A stretch of 64,000 nt of DNA, taken from the NCBI GenBank assembly GCA_030835385.1, contig JAURPI010000047.1, positions 59,130 through 123,129 of the forward strand, written 5' to 3'. Positions 41,562 through 52,848 of this stretch are shown here, one piece after another. How positions within the stretch are numbered: the first letter of the stretch is position 1; each line of letters begins with the position of its first letter. The notes under the pieces are model-generated. The model was not told the DNA's origin. It worked only from the letters and a program-made list of their open reading frames with translations, and did not search any database. Origin of the DNA: Alphaproteobacteria bacterium (GTDB lineage: Bacteria > Pseudomonadota > Alphaproteobacteria > Rhodospirillales > Rhodospirillaceae). Position numbers and translations under genes: made by a program.

Positions 41562-44033
41562 TTAGAAGTTGTAGCTAGCCCGCACACCAAAGGTCCGCGG
41601 AATAGGTGCCGCAACGCGGATTTCGTTCTGCTGCGGCGTCGTAGGTCCGCGGAAGAAGAACAAATCCGTACCAAGTGTGCCTTGCAGGAATTCATCGTGG
41701 TTGAGGGCATTCTTAACAAATGCTTCTAACATGACGTTGTCATTGCGAATACCGAGACGAACATCGACGACATCGTAGGCTGAAGTCTGGGTAATGTTGG
41801 AATAGTCAACCATGCGATTACCCTGATGGGACCAGTCGACCCGGCCATACCAGTCGTATTCAGCCGTTAGTTCATCGTCATAAGCAGCGGACAAATTCCA
41901 GGTAATCTCTGGCGTGCCTGGCAAGCGATTACCCTCAACACCATCAAGACTGCCGTATTGGTTGTTGCAATCACCACAGAAGTAGCTATCGACTTCCGTA
42001 TGGTTGTAACCGAGAGAACCTGAAATGGTGAGGTTCTCCGTAGCCTGGAACTGACCTTCTAGCTCAAGACCGTAAAGTGTTGCCAGACCAGTATTGGTCG
42101 TAACCGAGACCAAGTTGGCTGTCGTAGCCGTTACAACAGGAACACTATTGAGGACTTGACCGTTTTTCCACTCGTTGTAGTAGGCCGCAACAGTTGTGCG
42201 TACCCGGCCATCAAGCCAAGTGGATTTGAGTCCGAGTTCATAGTTATCTAAACGCTCTTCTTCAATCACAAGCGCAGCGTTTGGCTCAGCAGCCACTAGG
42301 GCATCAAGCACATCTTGAGGAGACGTCAAGAACACGCCATTGAAACGTCCAGGACGATACCCACGTGAGAACAAAGCGTAGACCGTCGAGTTTTCAGCGT
42401 AGTTGTAATCAAGGGAAACACGTGGCGAGAAGCTTTTATATGTTTCCGATAACAAGGCTGGTGTCACCGGTGGCCTACCGGTCGTCGCGATCAACGTGTT
42501 CTCGGTGATCTTATCCCACTGATACCGCGCTTCGACACTCAGGGTTAGCTCATTAGTGATATCGTAGTAAGCAGCACCAAACACAGCTGGGGTTTCAACA
42601 TCACGCTCGATGATCGCGGCCGTGAAGAATGGTCCGAAAATCAAGTTTCCGTAAACCGTGCCGCCAGGGGAGTGGGCATCAAAGTAGTTGAAACCTACAG
42701 TCCATCGAAGATTTTGGTCTTGCGCAGATGTCAGGCGAAGTTCCTGGCTCCAGTCTGTCTGCCGCCCTTGGATCAGCAAAGTGGTGTTGTAGTCCGTACG
42801 GATATCAGTACGACCCAGAACGCCAATGAAAAAGCCTGCGAGCGGGTTAGGCCGATCACGGAAATCCCGATAGTTCAGATCAATAATGTTCTGGTTCTTA
42901 TCGCTGTGATACGCGGTTAATGACGTGAGAGTCACGCCACTGTCAAACTCATAATCCATGCGGAAGTCTGCTTGGAAAGCGTTACGCTTTAGACCAGCTG
43001 CCTGATTAAAGCGTGGATCAAAGACCAACCAATTGGGATTTGGATTAAACAAAGTTTCCTGAAGGATCGGGTCGATCACCGTATCAGCGGTGAAGACTTC
43101 GGGCGGCAACTCACTGACGCTTGGCAGTGTTCCACAAATCGTACCCCACTGAGCGCGGGACGAAGTGCTAAAGCCTGCAGGAAGCGGTGAACCGATCGCA
43201 TCACAACCACCGTTAATGTTTCCGCGGCCGTTATACTGATCTTCTTTCAGAGCAAACTGTGTCGCTGCACCATCTTTGTCCTGAAAATAGTTTACAAATA
43301 GCTTGGCTTTGAAATTGTCAGACGGCGTGGCAACGAAGGATGCAGAAATTGAATTGGTCCGACGTTCACCGAGCTCGGCATCATCATTGATGTTGTCAAA
43401 ATAACCACCTTGCTTCCAGTGGCGGGCACTAATGCGGCCAGCCAGTTTACCGTCAACGATTGGGCCTTCGATACTTGCGTTCACTTCTCGTGAACCAAAA
43501 CGCGCATACTCGGCGGCGATCCGGCCTGAAAATTCATCACTGGGGTCTCTTGTGACGAAGTTAATAGCGCCGACGAAGGTTGACCGGCCAAAGTACGCGC
43601 TTTGTGGGCCCTTCAGAACTTCGACACGCTCAACATCCACGATGCTCGGGTTATATCCACCAATCACCGGTGCGCCATCGATAAAGACCTGACCACCAGC
43701 GGTGATGCCTGTGTTTACGCCAAGTTGCAAACCACGAAAAACGAGTGAGTTAGCTGACCGGTCGTTACGACCAGAGCCGCCCTGCATGTTGGTGAAGCTC
43801 AAGCTAGGCGTATAGAGCTGGATATCTTCCAACTGCGCCATGTCTCTGGCTTCCAAATCTGCCGCTGAAAATGCGGTGATAGCCAGTGGTACTTCCATCA
43901 GGTTTTCTTCAACCTTACGGGCGGTAACAACGATTTCTTCGAGGGCCAAGGTCTGGGCGTTGGCTGCTGCGCCGGGCAGGATCAGCGATGTGACCAAGGC
44001 TGTTGTGGCCGCGAGGGCCGATGAGCGTTTCAT
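41562..44033 (-). CDS. TonB-dependent outer-membrane receptor
   Basis: Receptor of 823 residues. It has a signal peptide (MKRSSALAATTALV, ending AANAQ), a TonB box-like EEIVVTARKV, a plug domain to about residue 165 (VPLAITAFSAADLEARD, VEVLKGPQSAYFGRSTFVGA), and a 22-strand-type barrel ending in FGVRASYNF. GGGGAG lies nine bases before the ATG. It is strongly related in its plug to the receptor at 26964-29345. It is divergent from an MmgE/PrpD-family gene, and the two could be co-regulated. Substrate unknown. Confidence 0.92.
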   Translation of the reverse strand: MKRSSALAATTALVTSLILPGAAANAQTLALEEIVVTARKVEENLMEVPLAITAFSAADLEARDMAQLEDIQLYTPSLSFTNMQGGSGRNDRSANSLVFRGLQLGVNTGITAGGQVFIDGAPVIGGYNPSIVDVERVEVLKGPQSAYFGRSTFVGAINFVTRDPSDEFSGRIAAEYARFGSREVNASIEGPIVDGKLAGRISARHWKQGGYFDNINDDAELGERRTNSISASFVATPSDNFKAKLFVNYFQDKDGAATQFALKEDQYNGRGNINGGCDAIGSPLPAGFSTSSRAQWGTICGTLPSVSELPPEVFTADTVIDPILQETLFNPNPNWLVFDPRFNQAAGLKRNAFQADFRMDYEFDSGVTLTSLTAYHSDKNQNIIDLNYRDFRDRPNPLAGFFIGVLGRTDIRTDYNTTLLIQGRQTDWSQELRLTSAQDQNLRWTVGFNYFDAHSPGGTVYGNLIFGPFFTAAIIERDVETPAVFGAAYYDITNELTLSVEARYQWDKITENTLIATTGRPPVTPALLSETYKSFSPRVSLDYNYAENSTVYALFSRGYRPGRFNGVFLTSPQDVLDALVAAEPNAALVIEEERLDNYELGLKSTWLDGRVRTTVAAYYNEWKNGQVLNSVPVVTATTANLVSVTTNTGLATLYGLELEGQFQATENLTISGSLGYNHTEVDSYFCGDCNNQYGSLDGVEGNRLPGTPEITWNLSAAYDDELTAEYDWYGRVDWSHQGNRMVDYSNITQTSAYDVVDVRLGIRNDNVMLEAFVKNALNHDEFLQGTLGTDLFFFRGPTTPQQNEIRVAAPIPRTFGVRASYNF

Positions 44034-44405
44034 GTAGTGTCTCTCCCCTATGTGTGCCGTGAACTAAATTCACGCGCACGAACGCTAAAAATACTGATCT
44101 CTCAACTTTTGAATATGCGAGGGGTCTCCCGAAACCCCAACCCTGATGGGCAACACGTTCACTATGCGGCGATTACATCGGGGTTGTCGCACACCTGTCA
44201 TACCCTTCAAGTGACTCTTGATCTTTATTCCACTATGCGGTCTCGCCCGGAGAGACCAGAATATGCCTCATTCAAGTGATGTAGTCCGCACTTTTTAGTA
44301 GAGTTTGTCGGCCGAGGTGCAAAAATGTCACGACGTCATATTTATTTGGCGTCGAAGCATTCTAGGTGCTTAGGTGGAGCTCTGCAGAAAAGGGGGACAG
44401 ACAAT
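44034..44405. promoter_or_regulatory. Divergent regulatory region with a 17-base dyad
   Basis: These 372 bases between the receptor (minus) and the MmgE/PrpD gene (plus) contain no supported gene. A perfect dyad CGTGAA-CTAAA-TTCACG lies at 44058-44074 and can be extended by GTGTG/CGCAC with one bulge (44052-44079). It sits 25 bases before the receptor ATG, so it is an operator or a 5' hairpin. Both divergent promoters should lie here, but I cannot place them firmly. Confidence 0.4.
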
Positions 44406-45751
44406 ATGACTTCTGATTCGGCAGCAATTTCGCTCGCGGCCGCAGCTGCCAATACCCGTTGGGCCGACGTACCAAAAAATGTCCAGACAATGACTCTGGA
44501 TCTCTTTGCTGATGCACTGGGTGTGATCGCGGGCGGTGCAGCTCACCCGACCATGCGGTCTTTATCCTCGACCATCAAAGCACCGGACGGACCGTCCACA
44601 TTGATTGGTGAGAAACGCGGCGCAGCGATGCGCGATGCGTTACTTCTCAATGCGGCAACCACCACCGTGCTCCAGCGCCAGGACGGCTATGCCCACGCCA
44701 AAGGGCATCCGGCCAGCCAACTGGTTCCGGTGGTGTTGGCATTGACCGAACAACACGAGAAATCTAGCGCAGACATGCTGAGTGCATTGGTCGCAGGCTA
44801 TGAGGTAGCCACTCGGATCGGCGTTGCTTTGGGCGGGGTCCCACCGCATCTGCATGACAACGGCAATTGGGCGACGATTGGTCACGCCGCGGCGGCAGCG
44901 CATCTGCTTTCAAGTGGTAAGGTGGAGGTGATTGCGGCTGCGATTATTGGTGCCGCGTCATTAGCCTTATCGTTTGATCGATTTACCACCGCCGGCGGTG
45001 CAACCATGCACCACCTTTATCCCGCCATGGCAACGACGCAGGCAGTTGCGGTTGCTGAAGGCGCGATTAGCGGCCTAACCCCCCTCCCCGGAAGCCTTGA
45101 ACGCTTTTACGGCCCGCATTTGGGAACAACATTCAATTCGAGTTTGTTGGCGGATGGCATAGACAACGAGGCGTGGTCGCGCTTCGAGATTCTGAATGGC
45201 TATTTTAAATTGCATCCCAGTTGCGCACATCTTCATGGGGTCAATGATGCGGTCGATAAACTGATTGCCGCACACGGCATCACGGAGACCGATATTGCGT
45301 CCGTGGACGTCGCAACATTCGGCGAAGCGATGGAGATCGATACAGACACTCCAGCAAATGATCTCGCCGCCCGGTTTAGTGCGAAGGCAACGGTTGCTGC
45401 AGCTATCCGTCATGGACAATTAGACGATGATGGTCTGCTTGATCTCAAGTCCTTACAGCCGCTGATGGACAAAATTACGCCGCGCCACGATCCAACATTG
45501 GACAAACACACACCGGCGGGTCGGCCTGGCGTTGTCACTATGACTCTGGAGAATGGAACAACCGTTTCGGAGAATGTTATCTATCCGCGCGGCACGGCGC
45601 AGACTTTGGCCACCGCCGAAGAGCGCAAAGACAAAGCACTGACCCTCCTCGCCCGACACTTTGGGGGCGAGGGGTCAGTCACAGTCTATGACACCGTGAT
45701 GGAACTGGGTACCGACAGGTCTATCGCACCCCTGACCGAAGCGCTGAGGTC

Positions 45752-45755
<4 letters not shown>
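44406..45755 (+). CDS. MmgE/PrpD family protein (2-methylcitrate dehydratase-like)
   Basis: Protein of 449 residues in the family of 2-methylcitrate dehydratase and aconitate decarboxylase. An all-helical N-terminal domain covers about residues 10-270 ([26 protein letters not shown] carries the region of the usual HALDFDD motif in altered form). The C-terminal lid domain follows. ATG 44406 has GGGGGA upstream and begins [11 protein letters not shown]; the frame stays open about 80 bases upstream. No prpB or prpC is nearby, so methylcitrate itself is not implied. Its stop overlaps that of the convergent ettA. Confidence 0.85.
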
Positions 45756-47431
<1,676 letters not shown>

Positions 47432-47483
47432 TGAGAGTCTTGTCCGTTACAGCAAAAAATTGAATACGCCGAGGTGGATGGGA

Positions 47484-48956
47484 TTATTGAGCCAACGCCG
47501 CCCTGACGTCGTTGATCGTATCTGCCCACACCCCTGGCGTCACCTGCCGAAACAGGCGAAGGGACGGATACCACGGGCTGTCGTCGCGGTCGAGAAACCA
47601 ATACCAAAAACCACCCGCGCCTGCAGGCACTAACACCCAACATTGGACTCCGAGAGCACCGGCAATGTGCGCCGTCGTGTTGGATGTGGTGACAACCATA
47701 TCCATCGCCGCAACCTGTGAGACAAAGCCATCAAGGTCAGTTAATGAGTCGACATCGGGATCGTTATAGACGTCAAATCCATTTTGCCTTGCAACCTCTC
47801 GATCAACCGTGGTGTCGCCATATTGCAGGTCAACAAAGGTGGCTTCTGTATCGACGAAGGCGCCAGCAAGTTCGGCAAGCTCCATCGATTTAGCCAAACT
47901 GAAGCGCGGATTGTTGCTGCGCCAGGACAAACCAATAACCGGCCTATCTTGTTTATCGTGACGGTAGCGTTTTTTCAGCACTTCAGTGCTGGGTAGATCT
48001 GCAATGAGATAAGATTGGCGATCTGGAAAGGACGTCATGGCCGGGCGCAGCAGTCGACCCAAATTCCCCACCGGGAGCTGCGCCGCTAGACTTTGCATGG
48101 TGGTCTGATCATTGGTCAGGTCTTCAATGGCTTGCACGTCAGCAAACGGAAATGACCGGGCAAACACCGGTACCAGCCGTTCCATGCACGCAATCAGTAT
48201 GCGCGAGGTCATTTCCTCGGTTTCGCTTATCATACTAGAGTACAAAATCTGGTCCCCGACCCCCTGCTCGGCCCACAGCAGCAGCGCGCCATCGGAGAGC
48301 GGGTGTCCGTCCCATAGGGGCACGTCCATGATTGCCGTAGCATGCCGGAATTCCTCTGTTTTCCAGCGCCATTCAAAAGCGGGCCAGCCCTCCGCCAAAT
48401 GCCCTGATTGAAGGAGTATCTGGCCTAGATGATGATGCGCTGCAGCGTGCTCAGGAGACACGGTTGTAACCTGCCGTGCGACATCTAAGGCCTCAGCTTT
48501 GCTGCCCGCAGCGCTTAACGCTCGGCTATAATTATATTGGGCTTCCACGTTGCCTGGATCAGTTTTGAGCGCGCGCTCTAACATCTCGGCAGCAGCTAAT
48601 GGGTCATTGATCCGCAGGAGAATCACGCCCAAGTTGGCAGCTGCAAGACCGTGATTTGGATCGAGCACGATCGCCGCTTGAAAGCTCTGAAGAGCTCCAG
48701 CGTCGTCGCCGGTCTGCATTTGCGCCGCACCCAACGCATTGAGCACGCCCGCATCACCACTTTGCCGTTCCGCCGCGAAATTGAGATGCGTTAGCGCTTG
48801 GGTGGGGCGCCCTGTCTGCAATAACAGGACACCCAGACCGTGCCTCGCTGCAACAGAGTCAGAATCGGCAGCGATGACCTCTTCATAGCACCGCTCAGCA
48901 TCGGCGGTCTGACCGGCACGATGTAAAGTTAAAGCTTGATCAAGTGTCGCTCTCAT
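47484..48956 (-). CDS. TPR protein with C-terminal glycosyltransferase-like domain, copy 1
   Basis: Cytoplasmic protein of 490 residues. Five or six TPR repeats cover about residues 1-200 (LTLHRAGQTADAERCYEEVI and successors). A C-terminal GT-B-like half follows (about 215-490), with LLWAEQGVGDQILYSSM, GLSWRSNNP, and TTSNTTAHIAGALGVQCWVL, similar to the sugar-nucleotide side of GT9/GT41-like enzymes. It is a paralogue of the gene immediately upstream (23-base gap), an old tandem duplication. It probably acts in glycan assembly or protein glycosylation, but donor and acceptor are unknown. Confidence 0.8.
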   Translation of the reverse strand: MRATLDQALTLHRAGQTADAERCYEEVIAADSDSVAARHGLGVLLLQTGRPTQALTHLNFAAERQSGDAGVLNALGAAQMQTGDDAGALQSFQAAIVLDPNHGLAAANLGVILLRINDPLAAAEMLERALKTDPGNVEAQYNYSRALSAAGSKAEALDVARQVTTVSPEHAAAHHHLGQILLQSGHLAEGWPAFEWRWKTEEFRHATAIMDVPLWDGHPLSDGALLLWAEQGVGDQILYSSMISETEEMTSRILIACMERLVPVFARSFPFADVQAIEDLTNDQTTMQSLAAQLPVGNLGRLLRPAMTSFPDRQSYLIADLPSTEVLKKRYRHDKQDRPVIGLSWRSNNPRFSLAKSMELAELAGAFVDTEATFVDLQYGDTTVDREVARQNGFDVYNDPDVDSLTDLDGFVSQVAAMDMVVTTSNTTAHIAGALGVQCWVLVPAGAGGFWYWFLDRDDSPWYPSLRLFRQVTPGVWADTINDVRAALAQ

Positions 48957-48979
48957 AGCTCGACGATCAGTTGAAACAA

Positions 48980-50557
48980 CTAACGCGATACAAACGCTGC
49001 ACCAACGTTGTTAATAACGTCTGTCCAAACACCTGGCTCACTCTGGCGAAAGAGACGCACTGACGGATACCATGGGCTGTCGTCACGGTCGAGAAACCAA
49101 TACCAATTCTCACCCAGACCACTAGGTAGCAACACCCAGCATGGGACTCCGAGAGCACCAGCCACGTGAGCAGTCGTGTTCGAGATGGTGATCACAAGAT
49201 CCAGAGCTGCGACCTGCGCCGCAAATCCATCAAGATCAGTCAAAGGATCAATGTCCGTGTCTTCAATTACATTAAGTCCGACACGGCTTGCTTCTGCTCG
49301 GTCAGCAGACGTGTCTCCGTATTGCAAATCGATAAAAGCGGCGTCTTTTTCTCGTAGCCCTGCAGCTAAGTCGGCAAGCTTGAGTGACTGCGCTTTGCCA
49401 GTTTTGGCGTTGCCACTTCGCCATGACACCCCCACCAGAGGTTTATCCTCGCCAAGCCGCTTGTACTTGGCCTGGAGCTCTGCCGTTCGATTTTGGTCAG
49501 CCACCAGAAACGAAGGACGCTTTGTAAATGAAGTCATTTCGGATCGAAATATGCGCCCCACACTTCCGATCGGGATTTGCGCACTCACTGTATCGGACAG
49601 CCGCGAGTCTTCCATTGCTGCGGCCATAGAAACAACTGTTGCGGTTTGAAATGACCGGGAGAAGAGCGGGACGAGAGTTGGAGCGCACGCCAACACCACT
49701 TCCGACTGTACGTTCTTAAGATCCGGCAGCATGCTGGCATACATTATTTGATCACCAACGCCTTGCTCTGCCCATACAAGTAATGCGCCCTCGCTTAATG
49801 GGTTTTCGTTCCACGCCGGAAAATTAAAGAACGAGTCAGCAGCCATAAAATCAGGTGTGCGCCAGCGCCATTCAAAATCCACCCAGCCGTCTGTAAGCCG
49901 GCCCTGTTGGAGCTTTATATGTGCGAGGTAGTGATGGGCCTCCATAGAATCTGGATCGATGACCAAAGCTCTTTCATATTGAGCCTCAGCCTCCTTCGTA
50001 TGCCCCAAAGCCAATAGTGTGGCACCAAGGTCGACGTGGGCCGCCACGTGATTGGGGGCAAACTGAATCGCACGGCGGGTCGCCTGTTCGGCCTCTTCGA
50101 GCTTTTCCGACGCCCTCAGTGTTTGACCGAGGCTATAAAAAGAGTCTGCGTTCTCTGGCTCGATTTGAATGGCGCGAGATAACGACTCAAAAGAACCATC
50201 AAAGTCATCGAGCTGATAGCGGGCGACACCCAAATTCGCCAAAGCTTTGCCGTGACTGGGATCGTAAGTTAACGCCTGCTCAAAACTGGAGGCGGCCATT
50301 ACCGTATCGCCATTTTGCTGATGCGCTACGCCGAGCGCGTTGAGTACGTTTGCATCAGCTCCACCTCGTTCAATGATAAACTCAAGGTGTTCGCGGGCTT
50401 TATCCGTCTTCCCCAACTGGAGAAGCAGGACTGCAAAGCCGTGCCGCGCAGGAAGCGCCTCGGGCTCGGCCGCAACAACCTCTTCGTAACATTGGGCCGC
50501 TTCGGCCGTTCGGCCCGCACGATGCAAAGTTACCGCTTGATCTAATGTCGCTACCAT
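48980..50557 (-). CDS. TPR protein with C-terminal glycosyltransferase-like domain, copy 2
   Basis: Protein of 525 residues with the same design as its neighbour. TPR repeats occupy about residues 1-245, roughly one 34-residue repeat more than copy 1. The glycosyltransferase-like half has LVWAEQGVGDQIMYASM, GVSWRSGNAKTG, and ITISNTTAHVAGALGVPCWVLLP. The shared end sequence (WYWFLDRDDSPWYPSVRLFR) is almost identical between the copies. It lies in the minus-strand run that also holds a methyltransferase and is divergent from sulfate-activation genes. Confidence 0.8.
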   Translation of the reverse strand: MVATLDQAVTLHRAGRTAEAAQCYEEVVAAEPEALPARHGFAVLLLQLGKTDKAREHLEFIIERGGADANVLNALGVAHQQNGDTVMAASSFEQALTYDPSHGKALANLGVARYQLDDFDGSFESLSRAIQIEPENADSFYSLGQTLRASEKLEEAEQATRRAIQFAPNHVAAHVDLGATLLALGHTKEAEAQYERALVIDPDSMEAHHYLAHIKLQQGRLTDGWVDFEWRWRTPDFMAADSFFNFPAWNENPLSEGALLVWAEQGVGDQIMYASMLPDLKNVQSEVVLACAPTLVPLFSRSFQTATVVSMAAAMEDSRLSDTVSAQIPIGSVGRIFRSEMTSFTKRPSFLVADQNRTAELQAKYKRLGEDKPLVGVSWRSGNAKTGKAQSLKLADLAAGLREKDAAFIDLQYGDTSADRAEASRVGLNVIEDTDIDPLTDLDGFAAQVAALDLVITISNTTAHVAGALGVPCWVLLPSGLGENWYWFLDRDDSPWYPSVRLFRQSEPGVWTDVINNVGAAFVSR

Positions 50558-50638
50558 TTTCTCACGCGATCATAGGTGTCACATACTTCGGGTTTAGAGG
50601 GGACCCTCAAATCACATCAATGGCTCAGCCTGCACCGC

Positions 50639-51547
50639 CTAACGGTTCATACCGCGCATCTCCAAAATACGCTCGAAGAAAGACGGACCCTCGTCTAGTT
50701 CTGGAGATACATCGAATCGGTCGCTGTGAGCGCGGGCCAATGCCAAGTAATCGTCATCAAGTTGTTCTGTATCGTCCAGTTTCACAGCGTCGAAGTGCCA
50801 ATTGACGTTACCGGGCGGGACACCAAGATCTACATATGGCTGGCGCGAGCCGGCCATAATATTCCAGCCGCAAGACACGCCACTGGCTCGATCAATGTCC
50901 GGGTCAAATACTTCAGATGCCCAAGAAAACATCGACGCATACTCAATGGATGGCTGAGGAATAATTGGTGGAAAATTATCGCCTTCCTGACGGCGAATGA
51001 CATCTCTATCCAGGGTCCAGTCCATATGCAATGGCTCGTCTTTGTATTTTTCAGGGAACGCTTTCTTCATAGACCCGTAATACGTGCCCATGGGCGTAAA
51101 CCATTCACCTTCTTTGTGGCGTATGTAACTGACGGGCAGTTTTACAGTTGCACCGTTGATCGGACTGGTGAACTCGTCGATGAATTCGTCGGTTTCTGGG
51201 TTAGTAAAAAAGGACATCGTCGAGTTGTAACGCACGTAGGTGGTGTCATCGATTTGGCGCCACCAAGTACTTTCACTCCCCCGCATGCCATAAAGTAGAA
51301 TGACATCGTCGGGCATGATGGCGAATATCTTGCCTTTGGTTTTCCAGACAACACGCTCTTCAGCCTGCGTGCCCATCATCTTGACCATAGCGTGCAACTG
51401 CTCAACCGGATCAGTTGGGAGAGACGTAATTGCCGCGCGACCGGTGCTCGCACCAGCCAAACCGACTGCAGCCGCGCCAACACCCGCCGCCCCCATTCCA
51501 ACGGCCTTAGTCGCAAAATCACGACGGGACACATCACGGTTAGTCAT
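50639..51547 (-). CDS. Tat-exported DUF1838-like protein
   Basis: Protein of 302 residues with a twin-arginine signal (SRRDFATKAVGMGAAG) and a mature domain resembling the uncharacterised DUF1838 family (TKGKIFAIMPDD, YGMRGSESTWWRQ, WTLDRDV). No catalytic motif is recognised. It should be periplasmic, exported folded and possibly with a cofactor. It lies between the methyltransferase (93-base gap) and TPR copy 2 (81-base gap) on the same strand. The family assignment is from memory of sequence features and is moderately sure. Confidence 0.65.
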   Translation of the reverse strand: MTNRDVSRRDFATKAVGMGAAGVGAAAVGLAGASTGRAAITSLPTDPVEQLHAMVKMMGTQAEERVVWKTKGKIFAIMPDDVILLYGMRGSESTWWRQIDDTTYVRYNSTMSFFTNPETDEFIDEFTSPINGATVKLPVSYIRHKEGEWFTPMGTYYGSMKKAFPEKYKDEPLHMDWTLDRDVIRRQEGDNFPPIIPQPSIEYASMFSWASEVFDPDIDRASGVSCGWNIMAGSRQPYVDLGVPPGNVNWHFDAVKLDDTEQLDDDYLALARAHSDRFDVSPELDEGPSFFERILEMRGMNR

Positions 51548-51640
51548 ACGTAACCTCCACTACATAAAAACAAGAATTACACATAGAGACGCTGCGCACC
51601 TAAACCGCAAAACGCCGGGCGATTATTTATTGATACATGC

Positions 51641-52420
51641 CTAGCGGAGAGTTTTCCACTTATCCGCCGCGTCTTTGTCGAGGCGAGCACTATAGTAACC
51701 TTGAACTGGCGGCTTAAAGGGCTTGCCTCTGCTGCGCTTGTGTAGCCCCACGTAGAGCATAGCATTGTGTCCAATCGCTCCACGCTCAGCCATATTTAAA
51801 ATGGTGGCCCGAGAATCTATGGAAACAATTTTTGGGGGTATGGTTTCCGCGTATAAGAAAATGCCGGGTGCGTAGCCATTTGCTTCGCAAAGGTCAAAAA
51901 AGAAGGTTGGTTGAAAATTGTAGAATCCATGATCGATCCAGCCTTGAAAAGGCAAACCATGAAGCATCCACCCATTCTCTTTGGTCAAATCGTGCACCGT
52001 CTTAAAGACTTGATATACGTTAAACACATGCTCTGCTGTGCCGAAGTTGCACACGATATCAAATTGTTGGTCTAAATTGATCGGCTCATTTAGATCAAGT
52101 TTGTGAGCCCGGTCGTCGATGCCGTGCAAATCGATCGCCGCATAGCTATGCGGACCTAGAAACGTCTCCCAAAACACGTCCGCAATTCCAAACAGCCAAT
52201 TGCGCGGCTGATCATTAGATAAGCGTTCTATTTGACCAATCATTTCGTTGGCTTCTGACTCTGATGCGACATTTTTGCGAATGTCGTCCACCAAAGTGGA
52301 CAGGGGCACATCCCCATACCAGTTTGATTGCCCGAGCTCGAGTAAGGCAGAATTGTCTTTGACAAAACCGGAGTCTTTGAGCTGCCTTAGCAGAGCATAT
52401 TCAATATTGGTGATCGCCAT
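51641..52420 (-). CDS. Class I SAM-dependent methyltransferase-like protein
   Basis: Protein of 259 residues from ATG 52420. The methyltransferase core is recognisable: motif I-like ALLELGQSNWYG, a helical insertion of about 60 residues, motif II-like YAAIDLHGID, and FDIVCNFGTAEHVFN as motif IV. A long C-terminal part with GWMLHGLPFQGWIDHGFYNF is the type seen in methyltransferases of surface-glycan clusters. The in-frame TTG 30 bases earlier is less likely. It follows a 45-residue small gene by 38 bases. Confidence 0.7.
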   Translation of the reverse strand: MAITNIEYALLRQLKDSGFVKDNSALLELGQSNWYGDVPLSTLVDDIRKNVASESEANEMIGQIERLSNDQPRNWLFGIADVFWETFLGPHSYAAIDLHGIDDRAHKLDLNEPINLDQQFDIVCNFGTAEHVFNVYQVFKTVHDLTKENGWMLHGLPFQGWIDHGFYNFQPTFFFDLCEANGYAPGIFLYAETIPPKIVSIDSRATILNMAERGAIGHNAMLYVGLHKRSRGKPFKPPVQGYYSARLDKDAADKWKTLR

Positions 52421-52458
52421 GGTGTTCCGTGCACCGGTTCCCGGCGCCAACTAATGTC

Positions 52459-52596
52459 CTAGACACTAAGGGATTCAGGCCGGGTATCCTCGGCGATCTT
52501 AAGACTGCGGTGCAGGACTACATTGCTGATCGCATGACGTATGTCTTCGAGGCGAAATCCATCTGCATTGGCATCGGACACCAAGAATCGCGTCAT
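52459..52596 (-). CDS. Small 45-residue protein
   Basis: Short gene with a strong ribosome binding site (GGAG six bases before the ATG). The peptide starts MTRFLVSDANADGFRLEDI, and continues as a predicted amphipathic helix (RHAISNVVLHR) and an acidic/basic end (KIAEDTRPE). There is no signal or membrane segment. It resembles the N-terminal part of small helical proteins found in alphaproteobacteria, but I cannot name a family. It is the first gene of the minus-strand run leading into the methyltransferase, divergent from cysD. Confidence 0.6.
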   Translation of the reverse strand: MTRFLVSDANADGFRLEDIRHAISNVVLHRSLKIAEDTRPESLSV

Positions 52597-52848
52597 CGCC
52601 TTCTCCAGCCTATTTTAGTCCAAGCTCTGTATAAATATCATTGGGCCTGAGAGCCACACCCGTCGTCAAGAAAGAAAACTCTACCCTCATTTGCATTAGA
52701 AAGTCAGCGTTCTGATCTCCGGATTACACCTACCGAAAAAGAATTCAGTCGATCTTCAAAAGACATCTCCGCCTTAACGCAGAAGCCATAGACAATTGTA
52801 GTGGAGCATGGCAATGAAGCGCCACTTTCGACTGGGATTCTGCGTAAA

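Noticed and set aside
44037..44279. Open frame in the receptor/MmgE intergenic region
   Set aside because: No ribosome binding site, unusual composition, and it covers the expected divergent promoters.
52801..52848. Upstream GTG start for cysD
   Set aside because: No ribosome binding site and the added 16 residues are not family-like; ATG 52849 gives the normal N-terminus.
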